A stretch of 64,000 nt of DNA from Setaria digitata (taxonomy: Eukaryota; Nematoda; Chromadorea; Rhabditida; Setariidae), in assembly GCA_003640385.1 (NCBI GenBank), contig RCAB01000140.1:1-64000 (forward strand), given 5' to 3'. Positions 25,448 through 37,008 of this stretch are shown piece after piece. Position numbers and translations under genes: made by a program. Within the stretch, counting starts at the first letter, position 1. Each line of letters opens with the position of its first letter. The notes below the pieces were generated by a model. The model was given only the letters and a program-made list of their open reading frames with translations, ran no database searches and was not told where the DNA came from.

Positions 25448-26857
25448 TTAATAAATGGTGAAGGATAACATACAACTTGGATATCTGCCGACGATACGGT
25501 ATGGTTGTGCGCTAATCTCTGGATTCAGTTCAAGAATACAATCTTTGAAGTGTTTGTTGGTTAGTGTTAAGTTCAGCTTATCACGACATATAAATTTCTG
25601 CTTCAACGGCGCACTAATCATCACTTTATCTGATGAAAATTCGACCGATTGCTCTGTAAATTTTTTTTTATTCCATCGCCAATCAAATTTTTTAATTAAG
25701 TCTGTGATAAAAAGCGAATAGGAACTTTTTGTAGAAGCTCAACTTACTAAAGTAGGATTCTGAGTAGGAAACTGCTTGCAGCTGCCATCGAAGCTCTTCC
25801 AGGTTATTAATTGGATCTTTCACATAAGCCTTCAAAGAAACAATGACATTTTTTTTACGGAAGGGATTTGCCAAATCAATATGAAAGCTTTACCTAGGGC
25901 CTAACTCATTTCAATGATACAAAAGTTAGAATTCTAGTACGTTAGTAAATCTCAAACATTGCTGCTAAAAGCTGTACCGTTCCGAAGGACATGTCAAGTT
26001 GTTTCCTACGTCCTTCCTTTTTCCAACTTGCCCTGAGTTGCGCTCTGTTATTATTTGTGCTATTGTTGGCACAGTGTCCACTCAGTTTCACTTTCGACGA
26101 CGTCAATTCAGGAATCTAAATAATTATTTTAGTCTTAAACGGTAGCAGTGATTCCACGTACTTATCAAAAAGTCGATCTTATCAGAAAAGAATTCATCTT
26201 TTTTCAAATTTTCACTTTGATATCTAACTTTTTCCCTACTCTTTTTTCTACTATAAAAAAAAAGAATTCTTAAATTCAATACCTCAGTTGCAATATTTGT
26301 GCCATTTAAATTAAAGTTGTATAACTGTGCTGAAAACTTTAATAATAAGCAGGGAATGCCATATTGGTCTCTGAGACCAAATTCACCACTTTCAATATTT
26401 TTCAACGGGAAGTAATCACAATAAACGATGTTCACGAGATCTGTAACCATTGAATAATTTCAATTCACAATTTATAGTCAGCACTGTCTAGTTCTTGTTT
26501 ATAGAAGCAATATGCTGTTCACTGGTTTGAAGTAAATGGTGAAATTTATTAATAATTCATTTTTCGATTTACGATTTAACGGCAGGGTTGAAGTCAGTCC
26601 TACCGGAGTGGAAAAAATTTATTCCGAACTGAATGACTGCAGATTTAATGCAACTTCTATCAGAAGCTATAGAATGTTCACTTTATCTCTTCATAAAACC
26701 GGGTACATAAAAAAGTTATCATCATTTTTGGAGTACAAAATAAGCTATCACAAAATTGCAAATGATAGTGATCATTAACATCAATATATTCACTGAATAT
26801 AGCAAAGAGCAAACCTATGAAAATGATGAAAATCAGTGATGGACTTGGGGTTGACAT
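25448..26857 (-). CDS. LAMP-family / UNC-46-like lumenal protein
   Basis: Six exons in phase: 26857-26737, 26666-26604, 26440-26283, 26115-25958, 25887-25748, 25653-25448, about 281 residues. Residues 1-22 are a clear signal peptide (MSTPSPSLIFIIFIGLLF). The core fits the lysosome-associated membrane protein lumenal fold: FGLRDQYGIPCLLLKFSAQL, then KVKLSGHCANN, then FICRDKLNLTLTN near the end, with cysteines in the expected places and several N-x-S/T sites. C. elegans UNC-46, a BAD-LAMP homologue of similar length, sorts the vesicular GABA transporter. Oddly, no transmembrane segment follows: the frame stops after GRYPSCMLSFTIY. A GTATGT donor lies just before that stop, so a missed membrane exon is possible, though I found none downstream. 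The start follows a CATCTTTTTAG acceptor. The exon 1-2 junction is the least certain. Confidence 0.65.
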
Positions 26858-27882
26858 GAGTTTGGGATGAAAACGAGAAATAACTAAAAAGATGGCGAAG
26901 GAAAATGAAGCAAAACAAAACTCTAATCTTAGTATATTGATCTAAAGGAGAAATTGTCCCTTGAAGCACTTATGAGGCTCATTAGAGGCACTTCCAAATT
27001 CGTTATCAAAAATATGAGACCACTTTCGTATATACTATCAACATTCCATTATATTTGATATTGATTTCAGTCTTAATCTTTTCCCGTTAACCTCTCTTGA
27101 TGATAAGGTAAGAAGCTTTATTTTTACTGATAAAAACTGGAAATTCTTAATTATTATTATAAAACAGTGAAAAATAAAATATATTTCTGTTCTATTTTGT
27201 ATGAACTATAACTGACGTGATAAGACAATTATAGCATGTCATCAGGCTACACACTTAATTACATAAATCTTCAAATGCTTTGATAAGAAACTATTAGGAC
27301 ATATAACCTTCTTATAATCTATTTGATAATTATTGCTCTATTATTTTATGGCTTAAATATCTTCCGTTTGACAGCGCACAGAGTCATGTTAATTTTGATT
27401 TTCTCATTGTGTCATTCAGTGCTAAATGAAAATTATCTCTTATCACTAGTACTGATTAAAATTGCTAAGAGTTCTTATAATTACTATCAGTAGATTAGCT
27501 ATCATTACCACTGCATATATCATTTATTTCATCGTGCACACTGTATATGGACGATAATATCTAGTGTTCGCTTCATCCTAAAACTTTAATAAACATAGTT
27601 TATAGAAAAATTTGCATGCAGATAATGCATTCGGCTACGGAAATTTTTTTTGAGACTTCAGTTTGAAATAATTAGCAAAGATATCTGCAAGATAAAAAGG
27701 TTACTTTACCTGAATTGATCACTTTTCACGTCTTGCAGTTCTTATCTAGAGCCAATACATATGTTAAAAATATATTAAAGTAAAGGAGAATATCATCGGA
27801 TTTAAACTTAAAAACTGAAGTTTGCGCTACTGCATTATTGGTGAGAATATTATGAGATATTACCAAAAATGTACGAACTTAC
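26858..27882. other. Intergenic stretch, no gene seen
   Basis: About 1 kb of AT-rich sequence between the start of the LAMP-like gene and the 3' end of the SPATA7-like gene, both on the minus strand. No open frame, repeat or hairpin stood out. Confidence 0.5.
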
Positions 27883-29440
27883 TTATAATTTATTTGTTTC
27901 ACTTCGTGGTGCAGATAAATTGATTGTATCAGCTACAGAAGAATTGTTCAATGTAGCCAACGAATCGGTGCTCGATTCTGATTCAAAATTTGAAGTTATA
28001 GAATCATCTTCTTTTTCCAGTTCCTCTGAATCGCTTTCAGACGGAATCACTGATAAACATTCTCCTTCATCACTTCCAAACTCTTTATCCTCGTAACTAA
28101 ACAGTTCTTCTCGTGTAGCCTAAAATTTACCGAACACTGAATTACCCTTTCTCTGTACGACTCAGAAAGTGACTAATTTATGAGAGACAAAAATAAAAAT
28201 CATTTATAATCCAAAAAAAAAAAAGTATTATTTCAATACTAAAGAGATTAATAAATTATACATGAAACAAATCAATTATTTACAGTAGTCTCTGAATTCG
28301 TTATCAGCATTGTCTTATTTATCTGATCATTCGAAAAACCAATATCTATGAGTAATTCATTTATTGCTTGCTGTAAATTTACCTGCAACTCAATTGTTCA
28401 ATTTTATCAAAACATTCTATTAGCCCTTGAGTAATTTGACCTCTGCACTCTTTATAACTTTAAAAATTACCATTTTAATAAAGTGAGAAAATAGAGTTAC
28501 AAGTTATTTCTGAAAGGAACAACACCAGACATACCATTGTAAGGGTAGAATTTTCTAGTACATGTTTTGAAATGCAGTCCTGGATAACACTGAAATTAAA
28601 GAAAAAAACACGAAGTTACCTTTTCTTCTAAAGTTCCGGCCATTATCACCGATAATTTCAAGTGCTACTTGTAAAAATTCCTGTAATTTTACAAAAAAAA
28701 AAAAAAAAACTTTTCAGATAATTTACTCAAATAATTACACACTCGTAATCAATCATACCTGTCTGTGTAAACGCCACGTCGAATGATATCATTAAGGATT
28801 TCATTTTTAAATTGATCTAATTTTTCTAGCATCTGTTCATCATCACTGGCATAAACAGAGAGAAATGTCTGCGGCGGAATTTTTGGCTCAGACAAATTTA
28901 GCACTCTCTATAAATGACAGTTTCAATTTAAACTCTTTTTTCGTCTAAAGATACCAAAGTATTTTTGTTGGAGAAGCTGAAATAAATATGAGAAGTGATT
29001 ATTCAGTTTGATTGTGGTGATGAATAAAACTTTTGAAGATAATGAAGATGAAAGTAATGCTTGTAGCAATGATTATATTCAAAGCTTTCACTTTTTGCTA
29101 GTTGCCGAAAAATTTTTAGTTTAGATTATGGTAATAATTCAAGCAACAATAAATCAGAATGCCGAATCTGAAAAATAGGCAAGCCGTACTTACAGTATAC
29201 TTAAGAAAAAAGGAAACACACATTGCCTCGTTCTTGCTTTGGAATCTGTAGTTGATTGTTGCTACAGTGAGCAGCTTCTGATGGACTTGCGCAATGATTT
29301 TGCATGGAATCTAACTTGTGGTTCATTGTAGATAGTTTACTGATTCTCTGTTGCTTTGCAGATAAGCACTGATGGCTCTGATCCGAAAATTTGTTCCATT
29401 TACTATTCTGAATTGCACTTATTGAGCAAAAATCGTTCAT
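27883..29440 (-). CDS. SPATA7-like protein (ciliary transition zone family, tentative)
   Basis: Five exons in phase: 29440-29222, 28907-28759, 28589-28535, 28382-28284, 28119-27883, about 252 residues. The best landmark is residues ~93-150: ASDDEQMLEKLDQFKNEIL and NDIIRRGVYTDS, then VIQDCISKHV and LQQAINELLIDIGFS. This matches the layout of the conserved C-terminal region of SPATA7, where a 'DIL..G.F.NR' motif is followed by two helices ending in a LKVDLG-type motif; comparison is from memory. The N-terminal exon has CLSAKQQRISKLSTMNHK, again like SPATA7. The tail is very acidic and serine-rich (SESDSEELEKEDDS). In vertebrates SPATA7 acts at the connecting cilium; in nematodes only sensory neurons are ciliated. 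An extra open segment at about 28690-28620 meets a stop in the required phase and was left out. Confidence 0.55.
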
Positions 29441-30891
29441 TCATCTTAATTTAAGAAATTATTTCAAATTCTTGATTTTAAGAATAACGGAAAAATGCAA
29501 AGTTTATAGTAAACTCACTGAGAATTGTACAATCTTCTGTTTCCCAAGTTTTTTTTTTAATTACAAAATTTGCGTTCAAACCTATCACTAGCAGGAAATT
29601 TTAGAAATCAAATTGTAAAATTACGGCATCATTCGTTCGCCTTCTTAAATCTACCGGTCGAGATCTTCTTTGTGCGAATGGTATATAGTGATAACCTGAG
29701 ATATTACCATCTCATTAAATACTACATATTAAAGAAAAACACAATGAACTGATAATTCTGGAAGCTTATCACAAATTTCAGTAATTGAAAATTTATCGGG
29801 AGTTTTAGTGTAAGACAATACTGTCTAAACTTTAAAATATGGATAGATACGTGAAATTTACACCAGCAAGCTCAGAACTCTTCAAAAATAAAGTAGCTGA
29901 CATCTACTCATCATGCTTTTATCAGTAGCAGTTTTGGTAATTAACTTCTATGAGTAATATCCAAATCTGACAACTCACTTTTAGGACTGCAATAGAATGA
30001 TTTTGGTGTAGAAGTATCAATTCGAGAGCGGACAGAATTACTGTTCAAACGATGATTGTCCATATTGAGAAGAAATGCATCATTCGAGTAAAATTAATTT
30101 TAAACTAGACAAATTAGCTCCTGGGCGATTAGCGCTATTTGGCAGGAATCTGTTACAAGATGCGGAAAAAGAAATTTATGTAAATTATTGAGTTATGAGC
30201 AATGGACTATGGAGCAGATTGTTCGTTGCCTTGGATACGGAAGGATTTCGTCTTGATAGGAAATGTTTCTTAGCATTCCTTTTTTCAGGCTCCTTCAGAA
30301 ACCTCTTACGTCAACCAACTGCAAGCTTCGTACCGTATTCGAAAGAATCACTGAAGTTATAATGTCCTGACAACAGTAGAAAAAGTGCAGTCTCGAAATC
30401 AGAAACAAATTTGAAAAGTTCTCTGTCTGCTGTAACAACGATCATCGCATCAAATTTCATCAAGTTCCCGTCGTAAATATGCGAGAAAGATCATTCATTC
30501 TCTACACTGATTATTTTGCATTCATCTGTTCTAGGAAAATTAAAAAGTTTTTCAGCTGTTAAAAGGCTCAGAAAAGTTAACTTTCGAAGGTCGTTTTATG
30601 AATGAAATTTAAGGAACGCATTTTTATTGCACACTGATTAGTTAGATAAAGAAGATTAAAAATTTATGGAACTAGTCAAATGTCAGACAAGCAGAGAACT
30701 AAAGTTGAAATTTGAAATGAAAATTGCATAATTTTAAAAATGACAGTATAAATGAAGGGTAGGAACATTGTCCTTTCAGTGTTTGTCTTAAATTTATCAG
30801 ATACAGTGGAACACTGTTGTAATTGTAAGTTATTTTAAAATATTTCCAAGTCTTAGTTTATTTTTTTGCTGGTTGACGATTGACACAATTA
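29441..30891. promoter_or_regulatory. Divergent intergenic region
   Basis: About 1.45 kb lie between the start of the SPATA7-like gene (minus) and the start of the first ILVDE[IV]D-repeat gene (plus), so both promoters should lie here. I see no coding signal and no box that I can name. A search for X-box (RFX) motifs upstream of 29440 would bear on the ciliary idea. Confidence 0.35.
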
Positions 30892-31986
30892 ATGAAAGTT
30901 AAGGGCCCAATGTCGGACTTGGCAGAAGCAGTGGTCCGAGGAGATATCTTGGTTGACGAGATTGATGTCATTGAAGCAGTGGAGAAAGGACGACTTAGCG
31001 AGAGTGATGGTGCTCGATTCAGTGCTGTCTTGGAAGAATATTCTAAATTACATGGAAGTACAGACTTATAACTTTCTCAGATTCCTTCCTAAAATTGTGG
31101 AAAGTCTAGGCTAATCATGTTAATCGATCTTCGTTTTATTGATATTTGTGGAAGTACTCCAAACACAGAGATCATCTAGCCAAAGAGGAACCATAATGTC
31201 GTTTGTTGACTACTTTTTTAATTCATCAACTAGTTTGAATACCAGTTAAATGTCACAGAGACAAAATTAACACATATCTTCTAATAGAATAGCACTGAGT
31301 CTTGTTCACATCCGATCCTGAAATCACTGAAATCACACCACTGGAGTTAAAATTCCCACAGTTCAAAGAAGGAAATTTTCAAAAATTCTGGAAAACAAAG
31401 AAAAGATTTTAAAGGAAAGGTTTTAACCTCGGATATGCCAGAGAATGGATAAAAATTGAAATATAATTTAAGTTCAAAACAAAGCTAAACTCAACCTTTA
31501 CAACTAGAAACTTTGGATTCACGTGGAGAGTGTCTGGGAGCAATAGAAGATACTCCAGATAAATCAACCAAATGGAACCAAGTACTAGTGGATGAAATAG
31601 ACTTCATTGAAGCATTTAAAGTCGGTCGAATAAGCAAGGATGACTGTCACATAGCATCCATTAATAAGAGTAATATCTACAAAATTAATCAGAATCTTCT
31701 TCAGTTTGCCAAGTAGTCAAATTAGCATTGAATCATTTTTTCTCCATTTCGAATAACATCAAATCTCAAGTTATGAAAGGCACTTTTCCATCCGAACTGA
31801 TTAAATTAAGATCCAGTTCACAATTACTTTCATTTAAAGTAATGGAAAATCCTGCGGTATTCAATTACAGAAATCTTGGAAGACTCGTCAGGTGATGTTG
31901 AAGAGGCAAAAATAAGTTTTCACGACGACATTCTGACTGATAAAGATAATTTATCTGAAACATCCTCCATTGATATCCTGATCTAA
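30892..31986 (+). CDS. ILVDE[IV]D-repeat protein, paralogue A (unrecognised family)
   Basis: Three exons in phase: 30892-31057, 31508-31669, 31871-31986, 147 residues. Exon 1 encodes SDLAEAVVRGDILVDEIDVI followed by EAVEKGRLSESDGARFS. Exon 2 encodes a second copy of the motif, WNQVLVDEIDFIEAFKVGRI. Exon 3 is a short acidic tail ending TSSIDILI. Introns 1 and 2 are both phase 1, as in the paralogue on the minus strand at 35374-34064, which supports common descent. No signal peptide or membrane segment. I do not recognise the family and make no functional claim. The first in-frame ATG is used; a second (MSDLAEA) lies seven codons later. Confidence 0.72.
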
Positions 31987-34063
31987 TGAACGAAATGCAA
32001 AATGATTAGTGATACTCACAAATGAATTAAACCAACTAGGCCATGGGATATCACCTCGCCAAATCAGCTGCTCCTCAAAGTAGTTGCATGAAGAATTCGC
32101 TTTACTATGCCCCCTTAAAACACATTTGTGTTTTTGTGAATTCAGGATCTCCCTTCAACCGTAAAAATCTTCAGTGGAAAAGCAAAAAACAGATGATCAG
32201 CAGGAAATTCGAATTCTGTTTATGACCGCTTAAGAGAGTCTGAACTGTAAGCAGTATCGCACTTTATTTTCGGTCTTCGGAATCAAATATTTCATTTCTA
32301 AGTCAACCACAGTTTAATAAATCCAAATTTATTTGGAAAAGAAGTTTCTAGAAAGACACATGACGCATAAGTTAAGCATTCAGAATATGATCAGAGCAAC
32401 AATGATTCTTATGCAATGCGGTTTTTTTTTCCCTTTTTTTTCTCCTTTTTTTTTTTTTTTTTTTTGTCTATTTAGCTTTCTTGGCCTACAGATAATCACA
32501 CATACTTCCAAAGGAATGAATATCTACTAAAAGAAAACACAAAGATGAAACAGGAAGAACTAGCCATGAATAGATAAAAATAACAAAGAATGTCAGCAAC
32601 GCAAGATACATTTAAAAATCATTAATATGTTACGTCTTATGCATGTGAAACATCGCTACTGATTTTTGTTATGCGAAATAGATGCTCGAAATCTTCAGCC
32701 CAACAAATTCTCACTGCAACACAATCTCTTTCGGAAGCAAATAAAAAGCTGAAGGACCATTTAGCGAGAATTACGGAACATACCAAACAAAAAAGATGAA
32801 ATGTATAATACTATAAATGGATGTGCCAGCCATTTTAATAACAAAAGGTACATCTTCTCTCGAACCAACTTCAAGATCCAAAACACAACAGAAGCCGACT
32901 ACAAATCGCCGAAAAATAAGAAAGTCATCTGAGCTAGCCCATCCATAGCAAATAAGAAATCTTTTCCTGCTACTGTCTCATTAAAAAAAAAAAAAAAAAA
33001 AAAAACTAGTCTCATACAAAGCAAGAGTTTTTGCACCAATTTTGAAATTTTGACCTAAGTAAAAATTACCAAAAAAGTAACAATCGTAAAGCGAGTGGAC
33101 TGAAAGATAGCAGGTTATGAAAGTTTGGAAAAATTCAGGCGATTAACCTGAATTAAGCAGCAGTTGAGCTGAAAGACATTTCTGGTGGTTACGGAAACAA
33201 TTAGCATTCAGATTACGAGTAAACAGATGATTAAGCTACTCTGAGTTATGCCATTTGAACAATGAATAAAAGAGCACTAATCATTTATACAGACAAAGTG
33301 GAAGCTGCTTCAGTCCTTCATTACAAATATTTAATGCTTTTGCTCTACTAGTTTACTTATTAACTATTCCTTTGACTGTGGAACCAAGTATGTATGGAGA
33401 ACATATAAGACATCTTAAGAAGCAGGACGAATCACACTGCACTCACACGAAATTTCGAGGGAATAAATCATAAACTCATTTTGCATAGAAAGAGTCATAG
33501 AGTACGATTCGTACTGTATTAGAAATATTTGAAGACTAAAACATCGGTACTTGTAAACCATTATTTTCCTGACATATTTGTCTCGATTTGTGATCAATTC
33601 GATCAGATGATATCAGTAGCGCAAAACATGGTATACGATTGAAGATAAGCCTAGAAGCAGAACTCTATAACAACCAAACATTATATCCAACAGCGCTCAA
33701 CATAACGCTCCAAATGAAGACCAGACAGACGAACAAGATTTGAAGCGAAGGACTGTTTACAGTACATTCAAGAATTTCAGAACTGAAACAAACATGCGGC
33801 AGAAGTCGAGTAAACAAATGCTGAGCTTCATAGCGGATAAAACAGAATGTCAACCTCATCACATGACAACATCACATTTGGAAGAAACTCACTTTCCACA
33901 CCCTTCAAAAAAAAAAAATATGGATAAGGTATAGATCAAATGTGGGAAATTTTTCGTCTTTTAAATACGATTCAAGTTCATGAAAAATAGGAACAACAAT
34001 AGAGTAAGCGAACAACAAACCTAAAATAAGGAAAAAAGTTAGAAAACAAGGCACATGGCGAAA
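31987..34063. other. Stretch between two convergent paralogues, no gene seen
   Basis: About 2 kb of AT-rich DNA separates the 3' ends of the two ILVDE[IV]D-repeat genes. It contains a long T-rich run at 32422-32465 and an A run at 32982-33004. Short open frames at 32043, 32333 and 33740 show no splice context or recognisable motif. Confidence 0.5.
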
Positions 34064-35374
34064 TTATTGTTTGCCTCTAACTGGTCGGCCAGTACCAATC
34101 GTCCTATCAATTCCAAACGATGGTTCACCACTTAGTGTTGAATCTGCTCCTTGAACCGAATCACTGTTCCTTTCCGATCTCCCACTTTCAGTTTCTATTA
34201 AAAAACAAAATAAAAAAAGAAAAAACAAAGTTAGCGACTAAGCACAATATTTAGGTCAACAAATAAGCGACAATCTAATCCATAAGCATAAATAACTGGC
34301 GCGGCGCATCCGAGAGAAACAGCTAGTAACTGTCTAAAGTCTCACCGTCTCTTAAACTAATGCTTGGAAAGAAATGTCGTCTCTGTCTTAACTGAGGTAA
34401 ATATGAGCGGAAAACATACCTCGGTGCATATAACTGAAACGACACTCACTGCGGTTAACAATCCTGGATCCCTGCTCAACAGCGTGAAGAATGTCAACTT
34501 CATCAACCAAAATTCTATTCCAACCGTTTTCATCTTGTGAAATATCACCGAATTCTTCAATATTGTCATCCATTACACGTTGAGGAATCCAAGTACCACC
34601 TGCAAGTGTTAAAATGCAATATCTTATGATTAGCTAAATTCCTAAATTAGATGGTGACCACAGTTATTACAAATAACCGTCGCGATGGAGAGTGTCAATT
34701 TTATTAATCAGTGGAAGAACTTTGATGAATACATCCTCTGCAGTTGACCAGCCTCAACAAAGAAATCTTCCTTTCCAAAAACTAACCACTGCTTCGGCAT
34801 CCCATAATGTGTAAATCATTCCTATTGATGCGGCCTCGCTCGACAGCATGAACGAAATCAACTTCATCTACTAAAACATTGTTCCAAGTATGTTCGTCGT
34901 CACTCCCCGTAGTTCCGTTTACATCCCCAAGTTCGACACCATCTATATCTGGTAATGGAACTGAAAAAAAAAAAAGCCCAAAAGTCAACTTCATTTCAAA
35001 AATATGCTAATGCAAAGCAAGATCCATCAACTACAAATGGTTATTTAAAAAAGAAAAAAAAAGCGAGTTTTGCCCGAATATTAAATTGCTCATGGTTCTT
35101 CTTCTTTTTAACTGAAAAACTATATTTTCAACTTTCAGCTAATTATCCCAGTTTAAACTAGTTTCATGAAATTCTTGAATTCGGAAATGCTACCGGTACG
35201 ATTAGTAGAATAGCCACCTCCGCTTTGTCGTCGAGAATGTTCAACAACCAGTGGACTAAATCGAGCAGTTTCAATTTCACTCAATTTCCCAGAATTCACA
35301 GCATTCAGCGCATCTACTTCATCGACAATAATATCACCACGGCTTACAGCTTCTGCCATGTCAATCAAAGGCAT
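34064..35374 (-). CDS. ILVDE[IV]D-repeat protein, paralogue B (unrecognised family)
   Basis: Four exons in phase: 35374-35194, 34960-34787, 34599-34420, 34194-34064, 221 residues. The motif occurs three times, once per exon 1-3: RGDIIVDEVDALNAVNSGKL, NNVLVDEVDFVHAVERGRI and NRILVDEVDILHAVEQGSRI. Exon 1 continues with ETARFSPLVVEHSRRQ, matching the ARFSAVLEEYS segment of paralogue A. The last exon is a serine- and glycine-rich tail ending TGRPVRGKQ. All three introns are phase 1, so motif copies sit on exchangeable exons, a layout that allows growth by exon duplication. Compared with paralogue A it has one more motif exon and a different tail. No signal peptide or membrane span. Function unknown. 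Confidence 0.78.
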
Positions 35375-37008
35375 CTTATACTACTTTTTTCGATCTTTAA
35401 AAAAAAATTATCTGATAAATTTTAATTTCGAAAGGATATCAGGGGAACGTGTTAGACGCAATAGAATTTGAATATTAAAAGGGAAAATAATCAGAATGAG
35501 AAAATAAAGGAAACCTTTAAGAAAATTAGACATATCACGTTATCGAAAACACTAACAAATTCATTTGGGACACAATTATCCTGTACATTCAGTCAGTGAA
35601 TTTTATATGAACCCGAACCAGAAGACTACCGAAAACTATGCGCAACAACCGACAACTGCATAGGAAAATTTAATGCGGCCCAGGAATGACTTCCCTTCGC
35701 TCATTGACAATAAAGTAAAATGCTAACATTCTTTCCCCTCTTATTTCCAATATTGTAAGCGAAATCAATAACAAATCAAAAATAAAATGATTGGATCGAG
35801 ACCGATATTTAATCTAGCCTCTAAATACCGATCCCGAGTGAAGCCTAAGCTATCTTGTATGTAGTATGTGCTGCTCCCTATTGCTCGAATTGAAACTACG
35901 TCCAAACTTTAATAAAACCTAATCAACCGAGCGAACAATATGTACAACTAAAAATATTTAATTCAAGCAAAACTAGTATCCCATAGAGCAGTTAAAGTCT
36001 AACAAGTAGTACTGTAAAGTGCTGCAGACATGCAAAAAAAAAAGAAAAAAAAAATGATGTCCGAACCTGAAAATAAAAAACTTAAAATAATATTCATATT
36101 GGGTAACAAATTCATGGAGACGTAATTCCGAGCGACAATCAAGCGAGAAAAATGAAATAAATGATTTATAACCAAAAAAAAAAAAAAAAAAAGAAAAAGA
36201 AAAAAATAAAACAACAAGAAATCATTGTAGCTTTTAAAGACAACACATAAGAATAAATGTAGATGTAACAGATGGTCTAACGATGCAAAGAGTATTTCCA
36301 TTGAGAATATATGATATTGTGCACAGCTGCATCCGGTATAGAACTGGTGATATTCAGGAAATCAAGACTGTATCAGATGATGCGAAACAAGAATGTTCAA
36401 AGATGCAAATTTTTCGAATATTTTCAACTTCAGCAGTTTCCAGAAACCGCACAACAATAATTATGCAATTACAGGAAATTGCCAAAACTGAAAATATAAT
36501 GCTCAGATTTCCTATTAGACTGCGCCGCCTCTGCTTCCTTTTGGTTGCTTCCATTAGTATTAATTAGCAAATGCTTGTGCTACTGGAAATAATAACGATA
36601 ACAAATTAGAGAATTAAGCGTCGAAATTCTCAAATTCATAAATAAAACCAGTTAATTTTAATTTCCAGGGAACTGTTTCTAGAAGGCATTTTATGTATGG
36701 AAAGTTGTTAATCAGTTCCGAATATCCAAATGCAAATAAGAAAGGAACAATAAATGGTGTCAAAAACAAGAAACAAATTGATATTTACTAAGACAAAATT
36801 TTAAACAGTTAAAATAGTTTGAAAAACTAAACAACATTTAAAAGCTACTGGTAAGACCCGGATACTAGTTAACAAGCAGTTAACAACCAAAAGAAATTAG
36901 CGGGAGATGAGTCTAACTTTGGCGCAAATGTTAGCAGTATGTCACAGTGAAGCAGACTAGACTTGAGAAAAGTATGATCTTCAGAGGTCAACTGCTAGAA
37001 TAAGACAA
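35375..37008. other. Intergenic stretch with A/T-rich low-complexity tracts
   Basis: This lies between paralogue B and the 3' end of the SEN2 gene. Long A runs occur around 36035-36050 and 36172-36205. The only coding candidate is the small membrane-protein ORF at 36554-36354 on the minus strand, listed separately. Confidence 0.5.
36354..36554 (-). CDS. Possible 66-residue single-span membrane protein
   Basis: A single open frame starts MEATKRKQRRRSLIGN and has one strongly hydrophobic segment (LSIIFSVLAISCNCIIIVV) after a basic head. A GTTATTATTTCCAG acceptor lies 28 nt before the ATG, which would fit spliced-leader addition to a one-exon gene. The tail (ETAEVENIRKICIFEHSC) is unremarkable, and the opposite strand is also open here, so this could be chance. 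Weak call. Confidence 0.3.
   Translation of the reverse strand: MEATKRKQRRRSLIGNLSIIFSVLAISCNCIIIVVRFLETAEVENIRKICIFEHSCFASSDTVLIS

Noticed and set aside
26124..26450. Tudor-like domain suggested by VYCDYFPLKNIES
   Set aside because: Joined with the neighbouring exons it fits the LAMP lumenal fold instead.
26536..26778. Plus-strand ORF reading RFNGRVEVSPTGVEKIYSEL
   Set aside because: It overlaps the signal-peptide exon and exon 2 of the LAMP-like gene on the other strand, which have better splice and family support.
27869..28096. Plus-strand serine-rich ORF
   Set aside because: It is the mirror of the acidic last exon of the SPATA7-like gene, which joins in phase to other exons.
28620..28690. 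Extra exon (EFLQVALEIIGDNG) in the SPATA7-like gene
   Set aside because: In the phase set by the upstream exon it meets a stop after four codons, and skipping it gives an uninterrupted frame.
30892..31986. Paralogue A as a pseudogene of paralogue B
   Set aside because: All exons are open, phases match and splice sites are intact, so it looks functional despite a different tail.
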